Source of the DNA: Streptomyces sp. NBC_01217
GTDB lineage: Bacteria > Actinomycetota > Actinomycetes > Streptomycetales > Streptomycetaceae
NCBI RefSeq assembly: GCF_035994185.1
Contig: NZ_CP108538.1
Span: forward strand, 2,790,001-2,854,000
Reading direction: 5' to 3'
Length of the DNA: 64,000 nucleotides
The notes beneath the pieces were generated by a model. The model was not told where the DNA came from, ran no database searches, and saw nothing but the letters and a program-made list of their open reading frames with translations. Shown here one piece after another: positions 44,117 through 54,096 of this stretch. Made by a program: the position numbers and the translations under genes. Every line of letters starts with the position of its first letter. Positions within the stretch are counted from its first letter, which is position 1.

Positions 44117-44575
44117 TCAGAGCGTGTCGAGCGCCTTGATGTAGTCGTTGAGGTCGCGCGCGTCGGGCAGACCGTTGACGACGGTCCAGCGCACCACGCC
44201 CTCCTTGTCGATGATGAAGGTGCCGCGCACCGCGCAGCCCTTCTCCTCGTCGAAGACGCCGTAGGCCCGCGAGGTCGCGCCGTGCGGCCAGAAGTCCGAG
44301 ACCAGCGGGTACTCCAGGCCTTCCTGCTCGGCGAAGACCCGCAGGGTGTGGATGGAGTCGTTGGAGACGGCGAGCAGCTGCGTGTCGGCGTTCTCGAACC
44401 TCGGCAGCTCGTCACGGAGCGCGCAGAGCTCGCCCGTGCAGACGCCGGTGAAGGCGAACGGGTAGAACAGCAGCACGACGTTCTTCTCGCCGCGGAAGTC
44501 GGAGAGCTTCACGGTCCGGCCGTGGTTGTCCTTCAGCTCGAAATCCGGGGCCTGGGTGCCGACCTCGATCGCCAT
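44117..44575 (-). CDS. AhpE/Bcp-type peroxiredoxin
   Basis: A 152-residue thiol peroxidase. It has [36 protein letters not shown] (peroxidatic Cys46, second Cys51) and [14 protein letters not shown]. It reduces hydroperoxides in the cytoplasm with a thioredoxin-like partner. The order DUF3052, peroxiredoxin, TerD is conserved in Streptomyces as I recall. The AAGGGAC site lies before the ATG. Confidence 0.92.
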   Translation of the reverse strand: MAIEVGTQAPDFELKDNHGRTVKLSDFRGEKNVVLLFYPFAFTGVCTGELCALRDELPRFENADTQLLAVSNDSIHTLRVFAEQEGLEYPLVSDFWPHGATSRAYGVFDEEKGCAVRGTFIIDKEGVVRWTVVNGLPDARDLNDYIKALDTL

Positions 44576-44764
44576 GAAACGCGTCCCTTCGCTACGTTCA
44601 CCGGGCTGGGCTGTCCGGGTGGCTCCCACCCTACGCAGAGCCCGCAGCAGGCCGCGCAGCGCCCGCACGGGCACATCCCGCGCCCGGTCCGCAGGTCGCC
44701 AGGTCGCCCGGTACGAAAGAGGAGACCCCGGCAGCCGTACGCGAAAGGCCCCCAGCCGTACGCA

Positions 44765-44800
44765 GAAGGCCCCCGGCGGCGCATGCCGTCGGGGGCCTTC
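44765..44800 (-). terminator. terminator of DUF3052 gene
   Basis: Sixteen-base arms gaaggcccccggcggc / gccgtcgggggccttc (one mismatch) with loop gcat, 26 bp beyond the stop on the reverse strand. Confidence 0.75.
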
Positions 44801-44825
44801 AGGGCGAGTGCGTGGCACAGCCGGT

Positions 44826-45263
44826 TCAGCGCTTGGCTCTGGCCGCCTTCGGCGTGACCAGACGGCTGCCCGTCCAGTCCTTGCCCGCATTGATGCTCTT
44901 GGTCTGGGAGAGACCGGCCGTCTGAGCGGCCTCGTTGATGTCGCTCGGTTCGACGTATCCCTCACGGCCGGTCTTCGGCGTCATCAGCCAGACCGCGCCG
45001 CCTTCCTCGATCAGACCAATGGCATCCACCAGCGCGTCCGTAAGGTCGCCGTCCTCGTCTCGGAACCACAGCAGGACGACGTCTGCGACGTCGTCGTAGT
45101 CCTCATCGACGAGATCCTGGCCGGTAGTGGCCTCAATGCCCTCACGGAGCTCCTGCTCGACGTCGTCGTCGTAGCCGATCTCCTGGACCACCTGTCCGGG
45201 CTCGAACCCCAGGCGTGCTGCCGGGTTGGTCCGCTCCTCCGCGTGGTCCGCGGTCGCGCTCAC
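44826..45263 (-). CDS. DUF3052 protein
   Basis: A 145-residue acidic protein. It has [63 protein letters not shown] and [21 protein letters not shown], the DUF3052 pattern universal in actinobacteria. The GTG at 45263 has AGGAGG 6 nt upstream; an ATG six codons earlier would sit before that site. Function is unknown. It is divergent from aceE with about 470 bp between. Confidence 0.9.
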   Translation of the reverse strand: MSATADHAEERTNPAARLGFEPGQVVQEIGYDDDVEQELREGIEATTGQDLVDEDYDDVADVVLLWFRDEDGDLTDALVDAIGLIEEGGAVWLMTPKTGREGYVEPSDINEAAQTAGLSQTKSINAGKDWTGSRLVTPKAARAKR

Positions 45264-45732
45264 GGGTTGCCTCCTGATCATGTTTCGGAAAATGCTTCAG
45301 CCACGCGCGTGCGCGGGGCGTTGGCCGTAGTCCACACGGGAGCGGCGGATCGCGCAAGTACCCAGCGTGCGAGACCGCCTAAACGGTGACGATCCCTGTC
45401 ACGTCGCCGCACTGTCGGCAGGTCCCTCGCGGGGCCCGGCGCTACCGTCACACCCTTTACGTCCTTCCACAGCTTATGCCGTTTCGGTTCGCCATTCGGA
45501 GTCGAACATCCTTTGGGAACGCTTGGACGGCTTGGGCGTATGGTTGCGGTTTGGACCAGCCCATCCCCGCGCGCAGGACGCGATGTCTCGCAACACGGCG
45601 GTTACCCCTCGGTAGAGGTGACGTTTGCGCCCCCGCGGTACACGATGGTGATGGCGTACATGCATACATCCCGGGGGCATGTTCTCCCGTGACCAGGCCC
45701 CGTAGAGCAGCACCTAATAGCGAAGGAACAGC
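45264..45732. other. long divergent intergenic region upstream of aceE
   Basis: 469 bp with no supported gene. It must hold the DUF3052 and aceE promoters. I see no confident -35/-10 pair. The final 20 bp (aatagcgaaggaacagc) carry the aceE ribosome site gaaggaa. Its length suggests regulated transcription of aceE. Confidence 0.5.
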
Positions 45733-48474
45733 GTGGCTTCCGGATCCGATCGCAACCCGATCATCATTGGCGGCCTGCCGAGCCAGGTCCCGGACTTCGA
45801 TCCCGAAGAGACCCAGGAGTGGCTCGACTCGCTCGACGCCGCGGTCGACGAGCGAGGCCGCGAGCGGGCCCGTTACCTGATGCTCCGGCTCATCGAGCGT
45901 GCGCGCGAGAAGCGCGTCGCCGTGCCGGAGATGCGCAGCACGGACTACGTGAACACGATCGCCACGAAGGACGAGCCGTTCTTCCCCGGCGACGAGGAGA
46001 TCGAGCGCAAGGTCCTCAACGCGACCCGCTGGAACGCGGCCGTGATGGTGTCGCGCGCCCAGCGTCCGGGGATCGGCGTCGGCGGCCACATCGCCACCTT
46101 CGCGTCCTCGGCCTCGCTGTACGACGTGGGCTTCAACCACTTCTTCCGGGGCAAGGACGACGGTCTGGGCGGTGACCAGATCTTCTTCCAGGGGCACGCG
46201 TCCCCGGGCATCTACGCCCGCGCCTTCCTGCTCGACCGGCTGAGCGAGGCGCAGCTCGACGCCTTCCGCCAGGAGAAGTCGAAGGCGCCGGACGGCCTGT
46301 CCAGCTACCCGCACCCGCGGCTGATGCCGGACTTCTGGGAGTTCCCGACCGTCTCGATGGGCCTCGGCCCGCTCGGTGCGATCTACCAGGCCCGGATGAA
46401 CCGCTACATGGAGGCGCGCGGCATCGCCGACACCTCCCAGTCGCACGTCTGGGCCTACCTCGGTGACGGCGAGATGGACGAGCCCGAGTCGCTGGGCCAG
46501 CTCTCCATCGCCGCCCGCGAGGGCCTGGACAACCTGACCTTCGTGGTCAACTGCAACCTGCAGCGCCTAGACGGCCCGGTGCGCGGCAACGGCAAGATCA
46601 TCCAGGAGCTGGAGTCGCAGTTCCGCGGCGCCGGATGGAACGTCATCAAGCTGGTCTGGGACCGCTCCTGGGACCCGCTGCTGGCGCAGGACCGCACGGG
46701 CATCCTGGTCAACAAGCTGAACACCACGCCGGACGGTCAGTTCCAGACGTACGCCACCGAGTCCGGCTCGTACATCCGTGAGCACTTCTTCGGGGACGAC
46801 CCGCGGCTGCGCGACATGGTCAAGGACATGACCGACGACCAGATCCTGCACCTGGGCCGCGGCGGTCACGACCACAAGAAGGTCTACGCGGCCTACGCGG
46901 CGGCCAAGGCCCACAAGGGCCAGCCGACGGTGATCCTGGCGCAGACGGTCAAGGGCTGGACGCTGGGGCCGAACTTCGAGGGCCGCAACGCGACCCACCA
47001 GATGAAGAAGCTCACGGTCGAGGACCTCAAGCGCTTCCGCGACCGACTGCACATCCCGATCACGGACAAGCAGCTGGACGAGGGCTACCCGCCCTACTAC
47101 CACCCGGGCCGCGACTCGGAGGAGATCCAGTACATGCACGACCGCCGCAAGGGCCTGGGCGGTTACGTCCCGACCCGTGTGGTGCGTGCGAAGCCGCTGC
47201 CCCTCCCCGAGGACAAGACGTACGCGACCGCGAAGAAGGGTTCGGGTCAGCAGTCGATCGCCACGACCATGGCGTTTGTCCGCATCCTGAAGGACCTCAT
47301 GCGGGACAAGGAGATCGGCAAGCGTTTCGTGCTGATCGCGCCCGACGAGTACCGCACCTTCGGCATGGACGCGTTCTTCCCGAGCGCGAAGATCTACAAC
47401 CCGCTGGGCCAGCAGTACGAGGCGGTGGACCGCGATCTGCTGCTCGCGTACAAGGAGTCGCCGACCGGTCAGATGCTGCACGACGGCATCTCCGAGGCCG
47501 GCTGCACGGCCTCGCTGATCGCCGCCGGTTCGGCGTACGCCACGCACGGCGAGCCGCTGATCCCGGTGTACGTCTTCTACTCGATGTTCGGTTTCCAGCG
47601 CACCGGTGACCAGTTCTGGCAGATGGCCGACCAGCTCGCGCGCGGCTTCGTGCTGGGTGCGACCGCCGGTCGTACGACGCTGACCGGTGAGGGTCTCCAG
47701 CACGCGGACGGCCACTCGCAGCTGCTCGCCTCGACGAACCCGGGCTGTGTCGCGTACGACCCGGCGTTCAGCTACGAGATCGCGCACATCGTCAAGGACG
47801 GTCTGCGGCGGATGTACGGCGGGACCCCCGACGAGAACGAAGACGTCTTCTACTACCTCACCGTCTACAACGAGCCGATCCAGCACCCGGCCGAGCCCGA
47901 GAACGTGGATGTCGAAGGCATCCTCAAGGGCGTGTACCGCTACAAGGGCGCCGAGCGGGGCGAGATCCCGGCCCAGATCATGGCGTCCGGTGTGGCGGTC
48001 CCGTGGGCTGTCGAGGCCCAGCGGATCCTCGCCGACGAGTGGAACGTCCGCGCGGACGTCTGGTCGGCGACCTCCTGGAACGAACTGCGCCGCGAGGCCG
48101 TGGACGTGGAGCGCTACAACCTGCTGCACCCGGAGGAGGAGCAGCGCGTCCCGTACGTCACGCGGAAGCTCTCCGGCTCCGAGGGCCCGTTCATCGCGGT
48201 CTCGGACTGGATGCGTTCCGTTCCGGACCAGATCGCGCGCTGGGTGCCCGGTGCGTACCAGTCGCTGGGCGCGGACGGGTTCGGTTTCGCCGACACCCGT
48301 GGCGCGGCCCGCCGGTTCTTCCACATCGACGCGCAGTCGATCGTCCTCGCGGTGCTCACCGAGCTCGCGAAGCAGGGCCGGATCGACCGTTCGCTGCTGA
48401 AGACGGCGATCGACCGGTACGAGCTGCTGGATGTGACCGCGGCCCACCCGGGCGCGGCGGGCGGCGACGCGTAG
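45733..48474 (+). CDS. aceE: pyruvate dehydrogenase E1 component, homodimeric type
   Basis: A 913-residue thiamine-diphosphate enzyme that decarboxylates pyruvate and passes acetyl to the E2 lipoyl domain. The TPP motif [15 protein letters not shown] starts near residue 244 and continues to [22 protein letters not shown] (two pieces). Other features are the substrate-side [10 protein letters not shown], a central domain with [21 protein letters not shown], and the C-terminal domain [10 protein letters not shown]. The length matches E. coli AceE. GTG start. It is monocistronic here, with a strong terminator; E2 and E3 genes are not in the window. Confidence 0.97.
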   Translation: MASGSDRNPIIIGGLPSQVPDFDPEETQEWLDSLDAAVDERGRERARYLMLRLIERAREKRVAVPEMRSTDYVNTIATKDEPFFPGDEEIERKVLNATRWNAAVMVSRAQRPGIGVGGHIATFASSASLYDVGFNHFFRGKDDGLGGDQIFFQGHASPGIYARAFLLDRLSEAQLDAFRQEKSKAPDGLSSYPHPRLMPDFWEFPTVSMGLGPLGAIYQARMNRYMEARGIADTSQSHVWAYLGDGEMDEPESLGQLSIAAREGLDNLTFVVNCNLQRLDGPVRGNGKIIQELESQFRGAGWNVIKLVWDRSWDPLLAQDRTGILVNKLNTTPDGQFQTYATESGSYIREHFFGDDPRLRDMVKDMTDDQILHLGRGGHDHKKVYAAYAAAKAHKGQPTVILAQTVKGWTLGPNFEGRNATHQMKKLTVEDLKRFRDRLHIPITDKQLDEGYPPYYHPGRDSEEIQYMHDRRKGLGGYVPTRVVRAKPLPLPEDKTYATAKKGSGQQSIATTMAFVRILKDLMRDKEIGKRFVLIAPDEYRTFGMDAFFPSAKIYNPLGQQYEAVDRDLLLAYKESPTGQMLHDGISEAGCTASLIAAGSAYATHGEPLIPVYVFYSMFGFQRTGDQFWQMADQLARGFVLGATAGRTTLTGEGLQHADGHSQLLASTNPGCVAYDPAFSYEIAHIVKDGLRRMYGGTPDENEDVFYYLTVYNEPIQHPAEPENVDVEGILKGVYRYKGAERGEIPAQIMASGVAVPWAVEAQRILADEWNVRADVWSATSWNELRREAVDVERYNLLHPEEEQRVPYVTRKLSGSEGPFIAVSDWMRSVPDQIARWVPGAYQSLGADGFGFADTRGAARRFFHIDAQSIVLAVLTELAKQGRIDRSLLKTAIDRYELLDVTAAHPGAAGGDA

Positions 48475-48492
48475 GCATCGCGTACGACGCGC

Positions 48493-48527
48493 GAAGGGCG
48501 GCGGGACTCCCGGTCCCGCCGCCCTTC
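48493..48527 (+). terminator. terminator after aceE
   Basis: Perfect 14-bp stem gaagggcggcggga / tcccgccgcccttc with a 7-nt loop, 18 bp past the stop. Convergent with the I36 gene and probably works both ways. Confidence 0.85.
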
Positions 48528-48543
48528 GGCGTATCCGGTCCGG

Positions 48544-48921
48544 TCAGTTCTCCCAGACCTTGAAGGCCCTGACCTGGTACGGGGACCGGGGCACCCAGGT
48601 GCCGCCGCCCGGATAGGTCTCGAACTCACCGGTCTCGCCGCACTCGGCGGACTGGTACGTGGTGACCGGGCGGCCGGTGCGGTTGGCGAGCGCCTGGACC
48701 TTGCTGCCCGCGGGCAGCGGTACACAGCTCTCGATGTCGATGGTGGACAGCTCATGGACCTGGCGGGCGCCGGTGAAGTCCGGCTTCTCCCAGAGACAGA
48801 GCTGACCGCTTTCGCACGCTCCGGGCCGGACGGCCGCGGAGTGGGCCTCGGCCTGCGGAATCAGGGCGGTGGCGGCCAGCGAGGCGGCGGCCAGGGCGGC
48901 GGCAAGAACGGTCGTACGCAT
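48544..48921 (-). CDS. secreted peptidase-inhibitor family I36 protein
   Basis: A 125-residue secreted protein. The signal peptide (TTVLAAALAAASLAATALIPQAEA) ends near residue 26. The mature part is a crystallin-like Greek-key domain with CESGQLCLWEKPDFTGARQVHEL and four cysteines in a CxxxxxC...C...C pattern. Family I36 includes a Streptomyces metalloprotease inhibitor, but most members are untested. ATG at 48921 after a GGGGGTATT context. Confidence 0.8.
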   Translation of the reverse strand: MRTTVLAAALAAASLAATALIPQAEAHSAAVRPGACESGQLCLWEKPDFTGARQVHELSTIDIESCVPLPAGSKVQALANRTGRPVTTYQSAECGETGEFETYPGGGTWVPRSPYQVRAFKVWEN

Positions 48922-49022
48922 GGAAATACCCCCGTGGTGGTGCGAATCGCTTGCACGCACCCTGACCCGCGGGACGGCGCCCGGGGAAGGGGCTGCGGGG
49001 CACACCACCCTGATAGGCGACA

Positions 49023-49050
49023 AGCCCCGCCGGAACGATCCGGCGGGGCT
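49023..49050 (-). terminator. terminator after MFS exporter gene
   Basis: Perfect 12-bp stem agccccgccgga / tccggcggggct with loop acga, followed on the reverse strand by tgtcg, 46 bp beyond the MFS stop. Confidence 0.7.
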
Positions 49051-49095
49051 GTTGTACGCACTGTGTTGACGCCGCAGGAGCGTCGCGAGGAGCGA

Positions 49096-50706
49096 TCAGA
49101 TGTGGCCCGCTCCAGCGCCGGCCTCGGCATTCGCACCGCGCTTGGCGAGCGTGGCGACGAGTGCGGCGACCACCGCGACGATGCCTGCGACCATGAACGC
49201 CGTGCTCATGCCCGACACGAACGTGTCATGGGCGACGTCCGCGATCTTCCCCGCGATCTCCGGCGGCGTGTTGGCGGCCACCGGCGGTACGCCGACCTCG
49301 ACGGCCGAGGACGCGGCGTCCAGCTGCTCAGGCGGCAGGGGCGGAAGCTTCGCGGCCGCCCAGTTGTCGGCGAGCTGCGAGTCGACCCGGGAGGCCATGA
49401 CCGCGCCCAGCGCCGCCGTACCGAGGCTGCCGCCGACCTGCATGGCGGCCTGCTGCAGACCGCCCGCGACGCCGGAGAGCTCCATCGGGGCGTTGCCGAC
49501 GATGACCTCGGTGGCGCCGACCATCACCGGGGCGAGGCCGAGGCCGAGCAGACCGAACCAGATCGACATGGTCAGGGTGCCGGTGCCGATCTCCAGCTGG
49601 GACATGCCGAACATGGCAACCGCCGTGCACACCATGCCGCCGACGAGCGGAACCCGCGGGCCGAACTTGGTGATCATGACGCCCGCGAGCGGCGAGGCGA
49701 CGATCATCATGCCGGTCAGCGGCAGCAGGTGCAGACCGCTGTCGACCGGGCTCAGACCGTGCACGTTCTGGAGGTAGAAGGTGACGAAGAACAGCCCGCC
49801 CAGGAAGGCGAAGGCCATCAGCGCCATCAGGACCACGCCCGCGGACAGCGGCACGGACCGGAACATCGCCAGCGGGATCAGTGGCTCCCTGACGTTCTTC
49901 TGGGAGAGCGCGAAGACCACGAACAGGGCCACGGCCGCACCCAGGAAGCCGATCGTCCTGTAGTCGCCCCAGCCCCACTCGGCGCCCTTGATCAGCGCCC
50001 AGATCAGGCAGAACATCGCCTGGGACAGCAGCACGATGCCGCCGATGTCGAAGGAGCGCGGCGCGTTCTCGGCGCGGTGATCCCTGAGGATCACCAGGCC
50101 CAGCAGGAGCGCGATCACGCCGACCGGCACATTGATGAAGAAGACCGACTGCCAGCTGACGTGCTCGACGAGCACGCCGCCGAGGATCGGGCCGCCCGCG
50201 GTCGAGGCGCCGATCACCATGCCCCAGATGCCGATCGCCATGTTCAGCTTCTCGGCCGGGAAGGTGGCGCGCAGCAGACCGAGCGCCGCGGGCATCAGCA
50301 GGGCGCCGAAGAGGCCCTGGAGCACCCGGAACGCGATCACGAGAGCGACACTGCTGGAGAGGCCGATGGCCCCCGATGCCGCGGCGAAGCCCACGACACC
50401 GATGAGGAAGGTCTGGCGGTGGCCGAACCGGTCACCGAGCTTGCCCGCGGTGATCAGGGAGACCGCGAGGGCGAGCATGTAGCCGTTGGTGATCCACTGG
50501 ACGTCTGCGAGCGAGGCGTTCAGGTCCTGCTGGATGGCGGGGTTGGCGATCGCGACGATCGTCCCGTCGAGCGCGACCATCATCACGCCGATGGCCACGG
50601 AGAAGAGCGTCAGCCAGGGGTGGCCGCGCAGCCCCTTGGCAGGTGCGGGCACGACGGTTTCCTGTGGCTCCCGCGACGCCGTTTCGACGGTGGTCTGACT
50701 AGTCAT
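49096..50706 (-). CDS. DHA2-type MFS drug exporter
   Basis: A 536-residue, 14-helix antiporter. It has ALDGTIVAIANPAIQQDL in TM1, NGYMLALAVSLITAGKLGDRFGHR (loop motif), STAGGPILGGVLVEHVSWQ (motif C) and WGWGDYRTIGF in the extra-helix region. Divergent from the TetR regulator, with two palindromes between, so it is almost surely its target. Probably exports a toxic small molecule; the specific drug cannot be told. Confidence 0.92.
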   Translation of the reverse strand: MTSQTTVETASREPQETVVPAPAKGLRGHPWLTLFSVAIGVMMVALDGTIVAIANPAIQQDLNASLADVQWITNGYMLALAVSLITAGKLGDRFGHRQTFLIGVVGFAAASGAIGLSSSVALVIAFRVLQGLFGALLMPAALGLLRATFPAEKLNMAIGIWGMVIGASTAGGPILGGVLVEHVSWQSVFFINVPVGVIALLLGLVILRDHRAENAPRSFDIGGIVLLSQAMFCLIWALIKGAEWGWGDYRTIGFLGAAVALFVVFALSQKNVREPLIPLAMFRSVPLSAGVVLMALMAFAFLGGLFFVTFYLQNVHGLSPVDSGLHLLPLTGMMIVASPLAGVMITKFGPRVPLVGGMVCTAVAMFGMSQLEIGTGTLTMSIWFGLLGLGLAPVMVGATEVIVGNAPMELSGVAGGLQQAAMQVGGSLGTAALGAVMASRVDSQLADNWAAAKLPPLPPEQLDAASSAVEVGVPPVAANTPPEIAGKIADVAHDTFVSGMSTAFMVAGIVAVVAALVATLAKRGANAEAGAGAGHI

Positions 50707-50713
50707 GCACGGG

Positions 50714-50743
50714 AGATTAGTGTCAGCCGCTGACAGTTGACAA
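50714..50743 (-). promoter_or_regulatory. MFS promoter with palindromic TetR operator in spacer
   Basis: On the reverse strand ttgtca (50738-50743), an 18-bp spacer and taatct (50714-50719) form a good promoter. The spacer contains the perfect palindrome tgtcag-ccg-ctgaca (50721-50735). Confidence 0.6.
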
Positions 50744-50755
50744 ACCATTTCACAA

Positions 50756-50768
50756 GACAGTAACTGTC
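50756..50768. promoter_or_regulatory. second palindrome, TetR operator candidate
   Basis: Perfect 13-bp palindrome gacagt-a-actgtc, 55 bp from the TetR start. It shares the gacag/ctgtc core with the palindrome in the MFS promoter. Confidence 0.5.
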
Positions 50769-50823
50769 ACGTAGCTCACAGGTACGCTGAGCTGGACAAA
50801 GCAACAGAAAGAGGACCAGTTCA

Positions 50824-51498
50824 GTGACCGGTGGGCAACGGGCCGCGTATCCGACCGGACTGCGCGAACGGAAGAAGCGACGCACCCGGGACGCCCTGCT
50901 GCACGCCGCCCTCGATCTTTTCACCACCCAGGGGTACGAGGAGACCACGGTCGACGAGATCGTCGACGCCGTGGAGGTCTCCCAGCGCACCTTCTTCCGC
51001 TACTTCGCCGGCAAGGAGGCGGCCGCCTTCGCCATACAGGAGATGGTGGAGTCGTACTTCCTCTCGGAACTGCGCAGGCGCCCCGCCGCGGAAGCCCCGC
51101 TGGAGGCGATGCGCCGCGCGGTGCTCTGCGCCTGGAACAGCATCGGCGAGGCGATCGAGGCGGTCATCACGGTCGAGCTCCACATGCGTACGTTCCGGAT
51201 GATCGAGTCGACGCCGTCGCTGCTCGCCGCCCACCTGCGGCGCAGCACGGACCTGGAGAACGAGATCGCGCTGCTGATCGCCAAGCGCGAGGGGCTCGAC
51301 ATCGAGACGGACCCGCGGCCGAGGGTCGCCGTGGCCGCGTTCTCCGGGGTGATGCGGGTGACCGGGCAGCTCTGGGGGCAGGGGCGGGACACCAGCGTGG
51401 ATTCGCTGCGCGCGCTGACCGAGGCGTACCTGGACCAGCTCGGGCCGGCCCTGGCCGGGAACTGGCGGGCGGGGGCCGAAGCCGGGCCCGGTCACTAG
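50824..51498 (+). CDS. TetR-family repressor
   Basis: A 224-residue regulator. The N-terminal HTH is RERKKRRTRDALLHAALDLF, then YEETTVDEIVDAVEVSQRTFFRYF with recognition helix QRTFFRYFAGKE. The C-terminal ligand domain is helical with conserved AVAAFSGVMRVTGQLW. GTG start at 50824 after GAGGACC. Divergent from the MFS exporter, the classic repressor/efflux layout. Confidence 0.92.
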   Translation: MTGGQRAAYPTGLRERKKRRTRDALLHAALDLFTTQGYEETTVDEIVDAVEVSQRTFFRYFAGKEAAAFAIQEMVESYFLSELRRRPAAEAPLEAMRRAVLCAWNSIGEAIEAVITVELHMRTFRMIESTPSLLAAHLRRSTDLENEIALLIAKREGLDIETDPRPRVAVAAFSGVMRVTGQLWGQGRDTSVDSLRALTEAYLDQLGPALAGNWRAGAEAGPGH

Positions 51499-51589
51499 CA
51501 CCATGGAACCTCCGTCCGATGCGCCGAACACCTCACTGCCGCTTCGCCGAACGTCGCAGCGCCGCTTTACCGAACATCTCACTGCCGCA

Positions 51590-51680
51590 CCATGAACCGG
51601 TCACCGACTGCGCCATGAACCGTTTCACCGACTGCGCCATGACCGACTTCACAGGCCGCCGCATGACCGACTTCACAACA
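51590..51680. repeat. imperfect tandem repeats
   Basis: Variants of accgactgcgccatgaacc and catgaccgacttcac recur four times at a spacing of about 24-27 bp between the TetR gene and the alpha/beta hydrolase gene. The 80-residue frame through them is not convincing as a gene. Confidence 0.45.
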
Positions 51681-51848
51681 GCCGCGCCCCCGCGGTCACA
51701 TGCGACGCCCCGAGCGACGCCCCGCGCGTCTGAGAGTGCAACCCGGAGCAACACAGCGTGAAATGAGGGGTCCTGAATTCCCGACGGCCGGGTGATGTGC
51801 GTCACCCTCTTCACGGCTCTCGTCGCGCGTCTCCTAATCTGGGCCGAA

Positions 51849-53060
51849 GTGACTTCCTTCGACTCCTCCCCCACGCTCACCGCATGGCGCGCGCTCCTCG
51901 CCGTAGCGGTTGTGTTCGTGATGCTGGCGACCACGGGCTGGACCGCCGTACGCCACCAGCAGTCCGACGAGCCACGCACCCTCGCACTCGCCTCCTGGGC
52001 ACGGGACCGGGTAGGAGGTCGCGCACTGCCGGACGCCGACGCGCCACCGCACCGCCTGGCGCAGTTCTTCGCCACGCTCACGGCCGCGCAGCGCACCGCG
52101 CTGGCCGACAAGTACCCCTTGGTCGTGGGCAATCTGAACGGCGCCCCGGTCACCCTGCGCTACCACGCCAACCGGCGGGCCCTGGTGCAGGCGCGGGCGG
52201 TCGAGCGGCAGCGCATGCACGACGCCAGGCTCTCCCCCGACGGACGCGCCGAGGCGCTCCACCGGATGGAACGCTTCCAGTCGATGCTCGCGCGGGGCCG
52301 GCACATCCTCGCCTTCGACCCGTCCGGAAAGGGACGCGCCGCGGAGGTGTTCGGTGATCTCGGCCGGGCCGAGCGGATCTCCGTGGTCGTCCCCGGCGTC
52401 GACACCAACCTGCTGACGCTGGAGCGGCCCGCCCCCAAGGTGAACGCCGCCCCCGTCGGCATGGCGAAGTCGCTGTACGCGGCGGAGCGCGCCGCGCGCC
52501 CCAGAACCCGTACCGCCGTCATCGCCTGGGCCGACTACACCACGCCCGCCGGAATCGGCATGGACGCGGCGCTGGGGAACCTCGCCGAGCGCGGGGCGGT
52601 CCGACTGAAGGCCCTGGTGGACGCGCTGCCCGGGCACGCCCCGGTCTCGCTGTTCTGCCACAGTTACGGCTCGGTGCTGTGCGGGGTCGCCGCGCATGAA
52701 CTGCCCTCCAGGGTCGCCGACATCGCGGTCGCGGGCAGCCCCGGCATGCGGGTGGAGAACGCTGCTCAGCTGCACACCGACGCCAGGGTGTGGGCGATGC
52801 GGGACCACGACGACTGGATCGAGGACGTACCGAACCTGGAGCTCGGCGGCCTCGGGCACGGCGCCGATCCGGTCGACCCGGCCTTCGGCGCGCGCATCGC
52901 CGCGACAGGCGGCGCGGTCGGACACAGCGGCTATTTCGAGCCGGGCACCGAGAGCCTCAGCAACTTCGCCGCGATCGGCGTGGGCGCCTACGCCTCGGTG
53001 AGCTGTGCGAGCTCCGACAGCACCTGCCACGACGGAGCCGGCGGCGGCCAGGGGATCTGA
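51849..53060 (+). CDS. alpha/beta hydrolase (DUF1023 type)
   Basis: A 403-residue protein. One N-terminal TM helix (residues 12-35) is followed by a region with HRLAQFFATLTAAQRTALADKYP (the DUF1023 lead-in) and a hydrolase domain. The nucleophile motif is VSLFCHSYGSVLCG, with Asp in RDHDDWIEDV and a His near GAVGHSGYF. The GTG at 51849 is preferred. A taatct box 9 nt upstream of it suggests a leaderless or nearly leaderless message. Exported or membrane-anchored; substrate unknown. Confidence 0.85.
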   Translation: MTSFDSSPTLTAWRALLAVAVVFVMLATTGWTAVRHQQSDEPRTLALASWARDRVGGRALPDADAPPHRLAQFFATLTAAQRTALADKYPLVVGNLNGAPVTLRYHANRRALVQARAVERQRMHDARLSPDGRAEALHRMERFQSMLARGRHILAFDPSGKGRAAEVFGDLGRAERISVVVPGVDTNLLTLERPAPKVNAAPVGMAKSLYAAERAARPRTRTAVIAWADYTTPAGIGMDAALGNLAERGAVRLKALVDALPGHAPVSLFCHSYGSVLCGVAAHELPSRVADIAVAGSPGMRVENAAQLHTDARVWAMRDHDDWIEDVPNLELGGLGHGADPVDPAFGARIAATGGAVGHSGYFEPGTESLSNFAAIGVGAYASVSCASSDSTCHDGAGGGQGI

Positions 53061-53135
53061 CACGGGCGGCGAGCCCCGCATCGGGACTCACGCCGAGGGG
53101 GGACGTGCGGGCAAGTGCCGCATACGATGAGGCAC

Positions 53136-54065
53136 ATGGGTGATGTGCTGGCCGGAATTCATGCCACCTGGGAGTTCGACACCGACTCCGTGCTCATCCG
53201 CTTCGAACGGGGAATACGTACGCCGAGGCTCTTCCAGAGCCTGCGTGAGCGCCGCGTCCCGTACGCGGCGCTGTCGTCGGTGACGCTGACCCCGGGCAAG
53301 CGGGGCACGGTGGTCCTGCGTGCGGTGCCGAGACCGGGCGCCGATCCCTTGCTGGAGGCCGCGGCCGGGCAGCTGAAGGACGGCTGCGATCCGTACCGCC
53401 TGGTGCTTCCCGCCGAGCGCGAGACGCTCGCCGAGTACTACGCGGACGAACTGCGCGCCCTGCTCGGCCCCGATGCCGCGCAGAGCGCCGACCGGTTCCT
53501 GGTCGCGACCCCCGAGGCGCCGATGCAGTTCAAGGCGTACGACGGCCGGGCCGGCTTCGACGGCGACCGGATCTCCTTCCGCTGGTTCTGGACGGGCGCC
53601 TCCACGGCGAAGTGGAAGGCCGGCGACCAGACGTTCCCGGTGACGGAGCTGAGCGGCGTCGAGTGGCGCTCGCCCGAGGCCTTCGAGGGCTATCTGCGCC
53701 TGCTTCCGAGGAACCCGGAGACCACTGCCCCGGGAGCGGTCGCGGCGGGCACGGAGGCGGTGCGGGGTGCGCCGCCGGTGACCCCCCACCCCGCCCGGCC
53801 CGATCAGGACCCGGCCGCGGTGGTCTTCGGCCTCGGCTACGGCCCCGTGCACGAGTCGCTGCCGTTCGCCGCGGCCGTACTGGAATCCGTACGAAGGAAG
53901 CAGCCGGCCCCCGCCACCCCGGCCGCCGTCCTGGCAGGCGCGGGGCGGCGCGATCCGGCCGACATCGCGGAACGGATACGGCACCTGGGGGAGCTGCACC
54001 GGGCGGGTCTGGTGACGGACGACGAGTTCACCGCGAAGAAGGCCCAGCTGCTCGCGGAGCTGTAG
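53136..54065 (+). CDS. DUF4429 protein with SHOCT domain
   Basis: A 309-residue protein. Two DUF4429 modules (GIHATWEFDTDSVLIRFERG and QFKAYDGRAGFDGDRISFRW) each resemble a PH-like beta barrel. The C-terminal SHOCT motif reads IAERIRHLGELHRAGLVTDDEFTAKKAQLLAEL (in pieces). SHOCT mediates oligomerisation. ATG 53136 fits; ATG 53127 is a possible alternative. Function unknown, common in Streptomyces. Confidence 0.85.
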   Translation: MGDVLAGIHATWEFDTDSVLIRFERGIRTPRLFQSLRERRVPYAALSSVTLTPGKRGTVVLRAVPRPGADPLLEAAAGQLKDGCDPYRLVLPAERETLAEYYADELRALLGPDAAQSADRFLVATPEAPMQFKAYDGRAGFDGDRISFRWFWTGASTAKWKAGDQTFPVTELSGVEWRSPEAFEGYLRLLPRNPETTAPGAVAAGTEAVRGAPPVTPHPARPDQDPAAVVFGLGYGPVHESLPFAAAVLESVRRKQPAPATPAAVLAGAGRRDPADIAERIRHLGELHRAGLVTDDEFTAKKAQLLAEL

Positions 54066-54088
54066 GCGGGCACCAGAACCGGCCCGCC
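54065..54088. terminator. bidirectional terminator
   Basis: Seven-base stem ggcgggc/gcccgcc with a 10-nt loop, between the convergent DUF4429 and aldo-keto reductase genes (stops at 54065 and 54097). Confidence 0.5.
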
Positions 54089-54096
54089 GGGAACGA

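Noticed and set aside
46567..48447. 626-residue open frame antisense to aceE
   Set aside because: Shadow frame created by third-position G/C bias; no domain motifs, and the forward strand encodes a full-length AceE.
51519..51761. 80-residue forward frame with DCAMNRFTDCAM repeats
   Set aside because: It arises from short tandem DNA repeats, has no ribosome site and no family resemblance.
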